Part shown: piece by piece, positions 50,209 through 59,694 of the stretch
How the letters are laid out: the number at the start of each line of letters is the position of its first letter
How positions within the stretch are numbered: the stretch's first letter is position 1
Source: JAALLB01 sp017643495
GTDB lineage: Bacteria > Pseudomonadota > Alphaproteobacteria > Rhizobiales > Rhizobiaceae
Assembly: GCA_965216105.1 (NCBI GenBank)
Contig: OZ244147.1
Location: forward strand, 2,046,001-2,110,000
DNA length: 64,000 nt
Direction: 5' to 3'
Position numbers and translations under genes: made by a program
Notes under the pieces: generated by a model
The model's database searches: none
What the model was told of the DNA's origin: nothing
What the model saw: the letters and a program-made list of their open reading frames with translations, nothing else

Positions 50209-51564
50209 ATGGAAAATACGCAAATTCGCGAACCCGGAAGTTTTGGAAAGCGCAAAGAACCGCACACCATCATCGTAAGCGGAAACGGCAAGAGCCGGGT
50301 TTTCAAGGTAAATCCGATCTATTGCTCGATTGGCCTTTGTTTCGCAGCCATGATGCTCGTCGGCTATCTTGGCGCCACGGCCTATCTTGTTTTCCGCGAT
50401 GACCTGATTGAATCATCCTTTGCACGACAAGCCCGCATGCAGCACGAATATGAAGATCGCATCGCAGCACTCAGGGCAAAGCTCGACCGGGTAACATCAC
50501 GGCAACTACTTGACCAGCAACAGATTGAAGCCAGGGTTTCCGAGTTGATGGCCCGCCAGGCAACCATTGGCAAACGCTCCGGGCGCATGGGGGACTTGTT
50601 GCAAAAGGCAACTGTTCGTGGTCTTGGGGTCGTTCACCGAAGCGGCAATGTTCCCGTACCCAGCGTGAATCCGCAGAAAAACCCTGATGAAAAAGACCCG
50701 GTACAGACCGGCAGCATCGCTCCGGCAAGTGCCGCAAGCAGCACTGATCTTGCATCCCTGTTTTCTCTGCGAGGCGTCGAGGCCGCTACACCTCCCACCA
50801 CACCTTCTGTACTTTTGGAAGACAGCACCCCGGCATTTGCTGCGCTGAACATACCCACTTTCTCATCTGCAAATACAGGCGAACTCTTTGGCGAGGTGGC
50901 TCAGGCAATCGGAGCGATTGACGCAAGCCAACGCGAAGAAGTTGACGGATTGCGCCTTGCAGCCGCCAGCCGTACGCAGAAAATTACCGAAGTCCTTAAA
51001 TCTGTTGGGGCCGCGGTGCCATCATCGGTTGAAAGCGATATCGGCGGCCCTTTCGTTCCCATAGACCATTCATCAGAGTTTGAATTGCATCTTGATGCCC
51101 TTGAGGCGACACTCGAAATGTATGACCAGGTTGCAGGGTTGGCAAATTCCCTGCCTTTGAAAAACCCTGTTCCAGGCGCCAGAATCAGCTCGCGTTACGG
51201 TAGCCGTATTGACCCGTTCAACGGTCGTACTGCCATGCATGGCGGCATTGATTTCAGGGCACGGCGTGGCACACCCGTCCGGGCTACGGGCGAAGGCGTT
51301 GTGATAAAGGCTGGCCGTCACGGAGGATATGGGAAACTGGTTGAGATACGTCACCGGGACGGTCTTGTTACGCGGTATGCCCACTTGAGCAAAATCAATG
51401 TAAAACGCGGCGAGAAAGTCCGATCCGGACAGGCGATCGGCAAGGTAGGCAGTACAGGACGGAGCACCGGCCCGCATCTTCATTACGAAGTCCGTCAGGC
51501 TGGTAAAACTCGCAATCCCGCCGTGTATCTTAATTCAGGCAAAAAACTGCGCGGCCTGCTGTAA
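50209..51564 (+). CDS. Membrane-anchored M23-family (LytM/EnvC-like) peptidase
   Basis: The 451-aa protein starts at ATG 50209 (MENTQIREPG), with AGAGG upstream. It has a cytoplasmic N-terminus, one membrane segment (about residues 42-62, CSIGLCFAAMMLVGYLGATA), then a coiled coil (about 75-110). A linker and a C-terminal M23 domain follow. The Zn ligands are intact: MHGGIDFRA (His, Asp) and GPHLHYEV. It cleaves peptidoglycan cross-links or activates another amidase during cell division. Convergent with prfB. Confidence 0.9.
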   Translation: MENTQIREPGSFGKRKEPHTIIVSGNGKSRVFKVNPIYCSIGLCFAAMMLVGYLGATAYLVFRDDLIESSFARQARMQHEYEDRIAALRAKLDRVTSRQLLDQQQIEARVSELMARQATIGKRSGRMGDLLQKATVRGLGVVHRSGNVPVPSVNPQKNPDEKDPVQTGSIAPASAASSTDLASLFSLRGVEAATPPTTPSVLLEDSTPAFAALNIPTFSSANTGELFGEVAQAIGAIDASQREEVDGLRLAAASRTQKITEVLKSVGAAVPSSVESDIGGPFVPIDHSSEFELHLDALEATLEMYDQVAGLANSLPLKNPVPGARISSRYGSRIDPFNGRTAMHGGIDFRARRGTPVRATGEGVVIKAGRHGGYGKLVEIRHRDGLVTRYAHLSKINVKRGEKVRSGQAIGKVGSTGRSTGPHLHYEVRQAGKTRNPAVYLNSGKKLRGLL

Positions 51565-51608
51565 AACCAGACCAGATCAATGTTGGCTGGGCGCGCAGGC
51601 GCTTCCCC

Positions 51609-52740
51609 TTACTCGATATCCTCAACTGCCGGAGAGCCTTCGTCACCGGTAACCTGTTGCGCAAGTGCCGCTTCCATGAACGGGTTGAGATTGCCATCCA
51701 GAACATCATCGGGAGACGTGTTCTCAACGCCGGTACGCAGATCCTTCACCAGCTGGTAAGGTTGCAGGACGTAGGATCGTATCTGGTGCCCCCAGCCAAT
51801 GTCCGTTTTGGAATCATGGGCTTCCTGAATCCCTTCCTGACGCTTTTTCATCTCAAGGTCATAAAGACGCGCACGCAGAGCCTTCATCGCGTTTGCCCGG
51901 TTCTGGTGCTGTGATTTCTCGGATGAAGTAACCACAATGCCTGTCGGCACATGGGTGATCCGTACCGCACTGTCTGTCGTGTTGACATGCTGGCCACCCG
52001 CACCTGATGAACGGTACGTATCGACGCGAATGTCCTTGTCCTGGATTTCGATCTCGATGTTGTCGTCAATTTCCGGATAAACCCATACGGATGAAAACGA
52101 GGTATGACGGCGGTCATTGCTGTCAAAAGGCGAAATACGGACGAGACGGTGAACCCCGGACTCCGTCTTTGCCCAGCCATAGGCGTTCTCGCCGCGAATC
52201 ATGATTGCAGCACTCTTGATGCCCGCTTCATCACCTGGAGCAGTCGATTGCACCTCGACCTTGAAGCCGTTCTTTTCTGCCCAACGGGTATACATGCGCA
52301 AAAGCATGTTCGCCCAGTCCTGGCTTTCCGTACCGCCCGCACCGGAATGCACCTCCAGGAAGCAATTGGCATTGTCCATCTCACCGGAAAGAAGGGCTGC
52401 AACCTGCCTGCCTCCCATTTCAGCCTGCATGGTTGCAAGGGCATCCTCTGCCTCGGCAACAATGTCGTTGTCACCTTCTTCCTCGCCAAGCTCAATCATA
52501 CCGAGGTGATCTTCAAGCTCGGCCTCGATCTGGCGTATGGTCTTGATTGACGTTTCAAGGCTTTGTCGCTCGCGCATCAGCTTTTGTGCTGCTTGCGGAT
52601 CATTCCAAAGGTCAGGATCCTCGGAAGCCTTGTTCAGTTCTTCAAGTCGGTTGTTGGCGACATCCCAGTCAAAGATGCCTCCTCAGCAGGCTTATGGCCT
52701 GCTTGATGTCGGAGACGGCTGCTTGCGTTTCAGCGCGCAT
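51609..52740 (-). CDS. prfB: Peptide chain release factor 2, with programmed +1 frameshift
   Basis: The complete protein (about 376 aa) needs a +1 shift. Reading starts at ATG 52740 (MRAETQAAV) and runs 23 codons to a UGA at 52671. The main frame continues from the GAC overlapping it (LDWDVANNRLEELNK). The shift site has an internal Shine-Dalgarno AGGAGG three bases before CTTTGAC. RF2 recognises UGA and UAA; low RF2 lets ribosomes shift and make more RF2. The GGQ motif (AGGQHVNTTDSAV) is intact. Convergent with the M23 peptidase gene. Confidence 0.95.
52668..52683 (-). promoter_or_regulatory. prfB programmed frameshift site (SD AGGAGG, CTT TGA C)
   Basis: On the minus strand, AGGAGG (52683-52678) is followed by CAT, then CTTTGAC (52674-52668). 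The ribosome pauses at the UGA, the internal SD pairs with 16S rRNA, and peptidyl-tRNA-Leu slips from CTT to TTT. This is the standard autoregulatory signal of RF2 genes, here with AGGAGG in place of the common AGGGGG. Confidence 0.95.
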
Positions 52741-52861
52741 GTTTGATCATTCCGTGGTTTGTGATTTTCAAAGCCGGAACATAAGGTTGAGGGAAACAAG
52801 AGTAAACAGCGAAATTTGAATAAAGCCCCTGTTTCCTGTCCTGTCATCCCCCGGGATCAAA

Positions 52862-53860
52862 TCACGGGCTCTCGACGATCAGGCCCACTACCCCGATGCA
52901 ATCACCGGATTTGACCAAGCCAGGGAAATGCCTGGAAGCCAGAATACCGGAACGCCGGGCAATACAATCAACCGGATCACGCCCTGTCCTGTCCAGCGGC
53001 CAAATTCTGGCAACTGTATCGCCTGCTGTGACTTCATCCCCCAAATCGACAAGTGGCTCTATGAGGCCGTCATCCTCAGAGAAGACAAAACAGTCCTCAT
53101 CCGGCATGTCGAGGAAAATGGTTGGCTCCATTACGGGATCGCCCTTCATGATGCCGGAATGTTTGAGTACATTACGGACACCCTTTTTCGCCGCTGCGAT
53201 TGAACGCGCAGTAGATGTGCCACCGCCGCCAAGTTCGGTTGTTACGAAAACCTTGCCCTGAGCCTCAACAGCCGTGTCGTACATGCCTTCATTGTCAATT
53301 TCCAGAAGCATCATGGTGTATGGCGCGTTGAACGCCTTGACGGCTTCAAAACAGGACGTCTGGAGATTTTTGTCTTCGAGCACGTGCGCACAGGCAAACG
53401 GAATGAAATCAAGGGTTTTTCCACCGGAATGGAAATCCAGCACGATATCACTCAGTGGTACCAGCTTTGTGTTGAAATAATCGGCGATTTTCTGGGTAAC
53501 GGAACCATCAGGCCGCCCGGGAAAACACCGGTTCAGGTTGACATGATCAATCGGAGAGGTGCGCGATCCGGACCGGAATGCGGGATAATTGAAGGCAGGT
53601 ACAATGATCACCCGGCCATTTATTTCCGATGGTTCGAGATTAAGCGCCAGATCCATCAGCGCAACGGGGCCTTCATACTCGTCACCGTGATTCCCGCCGG
53701 TCAGCAGCGCTGTTGGACCCTCGCCATTCTTGATTACGGTTATCGGTATCATCACTGAGCCCCAGGCCGAGTCATCGCGACTGTAAGGCAGGCGCAAATA
53801 GCCGTGGTTCTTGCCTTCCGCATCAAGGGAAAGGGTTGGTTTTATGGGATTAAAAGCCAT
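52862..53860 (-). CDS. eutE: N-alpha-acetyl-diaminobutyrate deacetylase of ectoine catabolism (DoeB/EutE)
   Basis: The 332-aa Zn-dependent deacylase belongs to the succinylglutamate desuccinylase/aspartoacylase family. It has the Zn ligands His58 and Glu61 (GGNHGDEYEG) and the DFHSGG motif near residue 142, plus NLNRCFPG. In ectoine breakdown it deacetylates N-alpha-acetyl-L-2,4-diaminobutyrate to diaminobutyrate. It is the last gene of the eutABCDE series, 3 bp after eutD. Confidence 0.9.
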   Translation of the reverse strand: MAFNPIKPTLSLDAEGKNHGYLRLPYSRDDSAWGSVMIPITVIKNGEGPTALLTGGNHGDEYEGPVALMDLALNLEPSEINGRVIIVPAFNYPAFRSGSRTSPIDHVNLNRCFPGRPDGSVTQKIADYFNTKLVPLSDIVLDFHSGGKTLDFIPFACAHVLEDKNLQTSCFEAVKAFNAPYTMMLLEIDNEGMYDTAVEAQGKVFVTTELGGGGTSTARSIAAAKKGVRNVLKHSGIMKGDPVMEPTIFLDMPDEDCFVFSEDDGLIEPLVDLGDEVTAGDTVARIWPLDRTGRDPVDCIARRSGILASRHFPGLVKSGDCIGVVGLIVESP

Positions 53861-53863
53861 GAA

Positions 53864-55051
53864 TCAGTCCTTTACGAAAAGTCGGCGTGGCACCTTGGCC
53901 AGACATTCCGGTCCGCTTTTGCCGATGATGATGCTTTCGGTCAATTCAAACCCCCAGTCATCGCCCCAAAGTCCGGTCATGAAGTGAAACGTCATGTTTT
54001 CCTCAAGCACGGTCTTGTCACCGGGACGAAGCGACATGGTTCTTTCACCCCAGTCAGGCGGATAGGATAGTCCGATCGGGTAGCCGGTACGATTGTCTTT
54101 CCTGATGCCGTATTTCTTCAGCACATCAAAAAAGGCATTTGCGATGTCCTCGCACAGGTTGCCGGCCTTTGCCGCTTCCAGACCCGCCTCAATACCTTCC
54201 AGAACCGCCGCTTCAGCGTCCAGGAATGTCTGCGAGGGCTTGCCCAGAAACACGGTTCGTGACAAGGGGCAATGATAGCGTTTGTATACGCCTGCTACCT
54301 CGAAAAACGTCCCCTCACCCGTATTCATGGGGGAATCATTCCAGGTCAGGTGTGGCGCAGAAGCGTCCTTGCCCGAGGGAAGCAGCGGAACCAGTGCGGG
54401 ATAGTCTCCGCCAAACCCCAAAGCCTCGTCGTATCGCAAGCCGGCATCATAAATGTCTGCGGCCAGATCGCATTTGCGGTAACCGGGTCTCGATTTTTCC
54501 ACGATAACGCCGTGTATGCGCTCAACGATCCGCGCAGCCTTGCGCATGTAGTCGATTTCGGTTTCAGACTTGACCGCCCTCTGCCAGTTGACCAGCGCAG
54601 TCACGTCCACGAAACGGGCATTGGGCAATTCCCTTTGCAGGCTGGTATAGGCGGCCGCTGAAAACCAGTAATTGTCCATCTCGACGCCGATGCGCTTGTT
54701 GCCGTAACCGCTGGTATCAAGCATGGAGGCGAGCAGTTCCATCGGATGCAATTCGGTCGACTGCACATAATGATCCGGATAACTGAGAATGTTATCCTCG
54801 GGGAGATATGCGGTGCGCCGTGCACCGTTCGAATCCTGCGTTCTCCCGAACCAGACAGGCGCGCCTTCAAGCCCTACAACAACGCATTGGTGGACATAGA
54901 AAGACCAGCCATCATAACCGGTAAGCCATGCCATGTTGGACGGATCCGAAACGACAATGACATCAACACCGGCAACCTCCATTGCATTGCGTGTTTTCGC
55001 AAGGCGTTGCGCATACTCATCCAGGCTGAAATTAAGAACAGGGCCAGACAT
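53864..55051 (-). CDS. eutD: Ectoine hydrolase (DoeA/EutD), M24 peptidase family
   Basis: The 395-aa M24-family (creatinase/prolidase fold) enzyme opens the ectoine ring to N-alpha-acetyl-diaminobutyrate. An N-terminal creatinase-like domain (VDVIVVSDPSNMAWLTGYDGWSF) precedes the pita-bread C-terminal domain with HLTWNDSPMNTGEGTFFEVAG and MTFHFMTGLWGDDWG. It lacks several classic metal-binding residues, as ectoine hydrolases usually do by comparison with true aminopeptidases. It lies between eutC and eutE in the ectoine operon. Confidence 0.9.
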   Translation of the reverse strand: MSGPVLNFSLDEYAQRLAKTRNAMEVAGVDVIVVSDPSNMAWLTGYDGWSFYVHQCVVVGLEGAPVWFGRTQDSNGARRTAYLPEDNILSYPDHYVQSTELHPMELLASMLDTSGYGNKRIGVEMDNYWFSAAAYTSLQRELPNARFVDVTALVNWQRAVKSETEIDYMRKAARIVERIHGVIVEKSRPGYRKCDLAADIYDAGLRYDEALGFGGDYPALVPLLPSGKDASAPHLTWNDSPMNTGEGTFFEVAGVYKRYHCPLSRTVFLGKPSQTFLDAEAAVLEGIEAGLEAAKAGNLCEDIANAFFDVLKKYGIRKDNRTGYPIGLSYPPDWGERTMSLRPGDKTVLEENMTFHFMTGLWGDDWGFELTESIIIGKSGPECLAKVPRRLFVKD

Positions 55052-55084
55052 TTGCAGAAATCCATCATGGTTGAAACAAGAAAC

Positions 55085-56077
55085 TCAGTTTGAAAAATCG
55101 GTGCCGGTGCCGGACTTGATCGCCTGGCTGCGGGCAAAATTGGCAATGGCGGTATCCTGAACACCGGTTCCGGTCAGGTCCGCCACTGTTATGGCTGTGT
55201 CCGAACTGCGCCCGGGCGCCTTGCCCGCCACAATCGTTCCAAGCTCGGCAAACTGGCGATCATCTGAAACCAGTCCGGCCCCAATCGCCGTTCGCAACTC
55301 ACCCAGAATGCGCGTCTGGGACAGGCGATCAGGTACGTACGGGTCCGCACGGACCAGACATTCCGGATCAAGTTCGTTCTTGTGTTCCTGATCCGAGCCC
55401 ATCGCGGTAACATGCTGACCCGGCCTGAGCCACTCCGCTTTCAGTACGGGCGTCGCCGAAGGGGTAGTCGTGATAACAACATCTGCAGAGGAGACGGCTG
55501 CTTCTGCATCGTCGGATGCCTGCACCGTGATGCCCAGTTCATCCTGAAGTTCGGCAGCTGCCTTTTGTGCTTTTGCTGCGTCCCTCGCCCAGATGACTGC
55601 CTGCGTGACGGGACGGACAAGACACAAAGCCTTGAGTTGCAACTGGCCCTGTGTTCCCGCTCCTACAACACAGGCACTTGCTGCATCTTCACGCGCCAGA
55701 TGCCTTGCGGCGACAGCACCTGCGGCGGCAGTGCGCACATCTGTCAGATAACCGTTGTCGAGCAGCAATGCCTCCACCATGCCTGTTCGTGCAGAAAACA
55801 GCACCATCAGGCCGGATGTACTTGGCAAACCGAGTTTCGGGTTGTCAAAAAATCCCGGCGATACCTTGAGCGCGAAACTGTCAATTCCAGGCACGTATGC
55901 CGTCTTGACATCCACCTCACCGTTGTAAGGCTTTATCTGCATGGAAAGTATGTCGGGCATCACCACATCGGTTGTGGCAAGTGCAGCAAATGCCTTCTCA
56001 ACACAATCCACGGCATCAAGGTCGAGTTGGACCAGTTTTCGCAGGTCGGATTCGGTCAGTATCTTGATCGCAGCCAT
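55085..56077 (-). CDS. eutC: Ornithine cyclodeaminase/mu-crystallin-family enzyme EutC
   Basis: The 330-aa NAD(P)-binding protein has the ornithine cyclodeaminase fold: PSTSGLMVLFSARTGMVEALL and the Rossmann motif VVGAGTQGQLQL near residue 138, followed by ITTTPSATPVL. In known ectoine/hydroxyectoine clusters EutC acts with EutA and EutB, probably in steps specific to hydroxyectoine; its exact reaction is not firmly established. The gap to eutB is 1 bp. Confidence 0.88.
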   Translation of the reverse strand: MAAIKILTESDLRKLVQLDLDAVDCVEKAFAALATTDVVMPDILSMQIKPYNGEVDVKTAYVPGIDSFALKVSPGFFDNPKLGLPSTSGLMVLFSARTGMVEALLLDNGYLTDVRTAAAGAVAARHLAREDAASACVVGAGTQGQLQLKALCLVRPVTQAVIWARDAAKAQKAAAELQDELGITVQASDDAEAAVSSADVVITTTPSATPVLKAEWLRPGQHVTAMGSDQEHKNELDPECLVRADPYVPDRLSQTRILGELRTAIGAGLVSDDRQFAELGTIVAGKAPGRSSDTAITVADLTGTGVQDTAIANFARSQAIKSGTGTDFSN

Positions 56078-56078
56078 G

Positions 56079-57083
56079 TCAGCCCCCCTCTTTTGTTACA
56101 TCGACATCCTCGCCCGAAATGATGCGATGATGTTGTTTCATGTCGATATTTCCGCCACTGAGAATTGCCGCCACTGGCCCCATGACATTGATCTTGCCCG
56201 CCAGAAGTGCCGCCACACCGACAGATCCCGAACCTTCAACAACCTGCCTTTCCTGCCAGTAGACATGGCGGATTGCAGCGGCAATTTCCTTTTCGCTGAC
56301 CAGCAGGGTTTCATCCACGAGATCCCTTGTCATTTGAAAAGTAAGACGGTTGTTGAGGCCAATTCCGCCTCCAAGGGAATCCGCCAGTGTCGCCAGTTCC
56401 TGTACATGCACGGGCTTGCCTGCCTTGAGGCACTCGTGCATGGCGGCTCCGCGTTCCATCGTGATGCCAATCACCCGGATATGGGGCCGCACAGCCTTGA
56501 CGGCAGCCGCCACCCCGGCGATCAACCCGCCCCCAGACAAGGGAACGAGAACAGCCTCCAGGTCCTCCAGCTGTTCAGCCAGTTCCAGCCCCAGTGTACC
56601 CTGCCCCGCGATGACATGGCGGTGGTCAAATGGCGGGATCATGGTCATGCCTTCTTCCGCGACCAGCCTGTCCACTTCCTCCTGTGCCTCGTCCTGTGAC
56701 ATGCCGACAATGCAGACTTCCGCTCCATAGGCCCTGATCGCCTCAACCTTCACTTCAGGAACAAGTTTCGACATGCAAATGATGCAGCGAACCCCGGCCT
56801 CTTTTGCCGCATGGGCAAGACCCCGGCCATGATTGCCGGTCGAGACACCAACCACACCTTTGGCCCGCTGTTTCTCATCAAGCTGCATCACGGCGTTGGT
56901 GGCACCCCGCAATTTGAAACTGCCCGTTACCTGCGTATGTTCAAGCTTGAGATAGACCGGTGAGCCGACCAGTTCACTGAGCGATCGGGACCGTTCCACC
57001 GGCGTTGTTCTGACAACGCCTGATATGGCTTCACGGGCAGCCTTGATTTCCTGAAGCGTAACCGGTGAGCATGTACTGGTCAT
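56079..57083 (-). CDS. eutB: Threonine dehydratase-like PLP enzyme EutB
   Basis: The 334-aa fold type II PLP enzyme starts at ATG 57083 with AGGAGA upstream. The PLP lysine lies in TGSFKLRGATNAVMQL and the glycine loop is in STGNHGRGLAH, with SGGGLIAGVA as the phosphate-binding loop. It resembles threonine/serine dehydratases. Within hydroxyectoine clusters it is thought to act on a hydroxylated intermediate. Its ATG overlaps the eutA stop as ATGA. Confidence 0.88.
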   Translation of the reverse strand: MTSTCSPVTLQEIKAAREAISGVVRTTPVERSRSLSELVGSPVYLKLEHTQVTGSFKLRGATNAVMQLDEKQRAKGVVGVSTGNHGRGLAHAAKEAGVRCIICMSKLVPEVKVEAIRAYGAEVCIVGMSQDEAQEEVDRLVAEEGMTMIPPFDHRHVIAGQGTLGLELAEQLEDLEAVLVPLSGGGLIAGVAAAVKAVRPHIRVIGITMERGAAMHECLKAGKPVHVQELATLADSLGGGIGLNNRLTFQMTRDLVDETLLVSEKEIAAAIRHVYWQERQVVEGSGSVGVAALLAGKINVMGPVAAILSGGNIDMKQHHRIISGEDVDVTKEGG

Positions 57084-57889
57084 GCAATTTCTCCTGTTGC
57101 CTGTGACGCCTTGGAAAACGGCCACTGACGGTCATACAGCACGCCGTGGCCGGGAGATTTGTGATCAGCCAAGCCTGCCAATCGTGCCATTGTCCAGGCG
57201 CTTGCCTGATTGGAACTCACGACCGGTTTTCCAAGTCGTTTCTCAAGTTCCCCGATATGCTCAAGAACCGGAAGATTGGTGCACGATATGAATACCGCTT
57301 CAGCCTCTTCGCGGTGCGCAGCAATTGCTGCATCAAGGATCGTGCGACTGCTGACCCTTGCCATTTCACGATCATCTTCCAACCCCAGGCATTCAAGATT
57401 GAGCACATCAAGGCCCTGTGCAGCGAAATAGGCTGCCATTGGCGTACTTGTCTCGACGGTGTAAGGCGTAAGGATTGAAATCCGCTTAGCACCCAACGCC
57501 CTGAAGGCGGCAAGCGCAGCACCAGGCGGCGTTACAACCTCCACACCCGGTCGCGCCTGCTGTATGGCGGCACGCACCTTGTCATCGCCGATAACCACAG
57601 AAGCGGCGGTACAGCTGTAACAGATGGCACGCAAAGTCTCACCCGGTGCAATAAGCCCGGCGGCATCCGTCAACCGGGGAGCCATTTTGGCCAGGTTTTC
57701 AACACTGGTCGGATTTTCATACGCTACGCGGGATACATGGGTAGCAACACGCTCTTGCGGCATTTGCCGATAGAAATCGTGTTCACTGGTAAGGTCTGTC
57801 GCAAGGGCGATCAGACCGAACCGGATGAAAGAATCAGGGTTATCAAGCCGAACTGCTTGCCCCGAGAGAGAAACAGGACCAATACTCAC
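57080..57889 (-). CDS. eutA: Asp/Glu racemase-superfamily (maleate isomerase-like) enzyme EutA
   Basis: The 269-aa protein starts at GTG 57889, seven bases after GGAG; an in-frame TTG at 57895 is possible. It has the two catalytic cysteine environments of the maleate isomerase / arylmalonate decarboxylase group: RAICYSCTAASVVIG and AVFISCTNLPVLEHIG. It is the first eut gene after usp. Its role is assigned to hydroxyectoine conversion in related clusters, but the chemistry is not proven. Confidence 0.87.
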   Translation of the reverse strand: MSIGPVSLSGQAVRLDNPDSFIRFGLIALATDLTSEHDFYRQMPQERVATHVSRVAYENPTSVENLAKMAPRLTDAAGLIAPGETLRAICYSCTAASVVIGDDKVRAAIQQARPGVEVVTPPGAALAAFRALGAKRISILTPYTVETSTPMAAYFAAQGLDVLNLECLGLEDDREMARVSSRTILDAAIAAHREEAEAVFISCTNLPVLEHIGELEKRLGKPVVSSNQASAWTMARLAGLADHKSPGHGVLYDRQWPFSKASQATGEIA

Positions 57890-57942
57890 GGGCAAACTCC
57901 ATCAAATGCGACATTCATCTATGCCGGACCTGTAGGTATCTG

Positions 57943-58380
57943 TCAGACGACCATGACCGGACACTTCGCGAGACTGGTTACCTTGTGTGAAACGCTTCCC
58001 AGCAAGTAGCCTTCCACATCTCCCATTCCGCGACTGCCGATGACAATCAGATCAGCTTCATGTTCCTTTGCAAACTTGACAATGGTTCGGGCCGGAGGGC
58101 CTGCCTTGACAAAGCCCCGGACTTTTTGGGCACCGGCCTCTGCCGCTACCTTCTTTGCATTTTCTGCGACTTCACGGGCATGCTCCCGCATCGCGTCATC
58201 AATATTGGTGGGTTCTGCGGATCGCACCATGGACATGGATGCTTCCAACAGCGAGTGGTGACGAAATACCGTAAGTATCAGCATTTCGCTGTCATGGATC
58301 TTCTGCAACTGGGCTGCCTTCTGGAGGGCCTGCTCAGCATGGTCTGACCCGTCCACGGCTACGAGAATACGTTTAAACAT
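57943..58380 (-). CDS. usp: Universal stress protein within ectoine operon
   Basis: The 145-aa UspA-family protein carries the ATP-binding signature GSRGMGDVEGYLLGSVS near its C-terminus. Its position directly after uehC and before eutA matches the usp gene found in marine ectoine clusters, where it may modulate the TRAP transporter. The TeaD protein of Halomonas is the best-known parallel. Confidence 0.92.
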   Translation of the reverse strand: MFKRILVAVDGSDHAEQALQKAAQLQKIHDSEMLILTVFRHHSLLEASMSMVRSAEPTNIDDAMREHAREVAENAKKVAAEAGAQKVRGFVKAGPPARTIVKFAKEHEADLIVIGSRGMGDVEGYLLGSVSHKVTSLAKCPVMVV

Positions 58381-58398
58381 TGAACATACTCCTCTCGA

Positions 58399-59685
58399 TC
58401 AGCGGAATGCGAGATCACGCAGGAACAGCGCAATCTGCGGGAAGAAAATCAGGGCTACCGAAACGCTCAGCAGAATGATCGTGAAGGGGAAAATGCCCCT
58501 GATCACATCCATGTACGGTCGTTTGAAGATGGCAATCGCCGTAAAGATGTCACAGCCGAATGGCGGAGTGGCAGAGCCAATGGCAACCTGAAGGGTGATG
58601 ATGGTTCCAACGAGGACCGGATCAAGACCGACAGAACTGACAACCGGAGCGAAAATCGGCACCAGAATCAGGATAACGACAATCGGGTCGACAAACATGC
58701 AGCCGATGAAAAATGCCACGGAAATAACCGCAAGAACGCCTTTTGGTCCCATGTCGGCAACACCGACGGCGGTCAGGATTTCCTGGGGAATCTGTGCGAA
58801 GGAAATCACCCATGAAAAGGCTGCACCGGCACCCACAAGAATGAAAACCACAGCGGTGATCAGGCCCGTTGATTTTGCAATGGCATAAATGTCGGGCAGC
58901 TTGAGCGAGCGAAAGATCACGAATTCCAGTATCAGTGCATACAGAACGCAAACTGCAGCGGCCTCTGTGGGGCTGAAAATACCGCCATAGATACCGCCAA
59001 CAATGATAACCGGGAACCCGAGCGGCCACAGGGCCATCCGGACAGCGGATATTCTCTCCGACCAGCTTGCCTTGGGTTCGGTGGGAACCTTGTTTATCGT
59101 GGCATACACAATGCTGTAGGCAGAAAACAGAACCAGCAACAGCAAGCCCGGACCAATGCCGGCGATGAACAATTCGGAAATCGAGGTGCTGGAAATAACG
59201 CCGTAAATGATCATCCCGATCGAGGGCGGAATGAGAAAGGCAATGTCGGATGCATTGATGATCAATGCGAGGACAAATGAATCCTTGTATCCGGCCTTGA
59301 GCATGCGCGGGCGCAACGGCGAACCAACAGCGACAACGGTTGCCTGGGTTGAGCCGGAAACCGCACCAAACAACGTACAGGCCGATGCAGTACTGACAGC
59401 AAGACCGCCCTTGATGTGCCCCACATAGGCCATCACCATGTCAATCAGCCGGTTCGCGGACTGCCCTTTGGTCATGATGTCGGCTGCGAGAATGAACATG
59501 GGAACCGCGATCAGGGATGCAGGCCGTATGCCCGCCATGATCTGTTGAACCATGAAGTCCATCTTTCCAATGTCACCAAACATGAAAAGGAAACCGGTGA
59601 AAGTTGCCACAAGCAGCGGAATCATCATCGGAAAACCGAGAAGCAGCAGGGCAATCATTATCAGGAAAATGGTCAGTGCCATCAT
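58399..59685 (-). CDS. uehC: Ectoine TRAP transporter large membrane subunit UehC
   Basis: The 428-aa DctM-type permease has 12 or more hydrophobic segments starting with LTIFLIMIALLLLGFPMMIP. The conserved FGAVSGSTQATVVAVGS and LIPPSIGMIIYG motifs are present. It imports ectoine or hydroxyectoine with the binding protein UehA and the small subunit UehB, driven by a sodium or proton gradient. Ribosome site GGGGGGAC. It lies 9 bp after uehB. Confidence 0.93.
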   Translation of the reverse strand: MMALTIFLIMIALLLLGFPMMIPLLVATFTGFLFMFGDIGKMDFMVQQIMAGIRPASLIAVPMFILAADIMTKGQSANRLIDMVMAYVGHIKGGLAVSTASACTLFGAVSGSTQATVVAVGSPLRPRMLKAGYKDSFVLALIINASDIAFLIPPSIGMIIYGVISSTSISELFIAGIGPGLLLLVLFSAYSIVYATINKVPTEPKASWSERISAVRMALWPLGFPVIIVGGIYGGIFSPTEAAAVCVLYALILEFVIFRSLKLPDIYAIAKSTGLITAVVFILVGAGAAFSWVISFAQIPQEILTAVGVADMGPKGVLAVISVAFFIGCMFVDPIVVILILVPIFAPVVSSVGLDPVLVGTIITLQVAIGSATPPFGCDIFTAIAIFKRPYMDVIRGIFPFTIILLSVSVALIFFPQIALFLRDLAFR

Positions 59686-59694
59686 AAGTCCCCC

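Noticed and set aside
51609..52577. prfB as a truncated 322-aa gene
   Set aside because: The upstream bases carry the RF2 N-terminus in another frame joined by a textbook +1 frameshift site, so the gene is intact.
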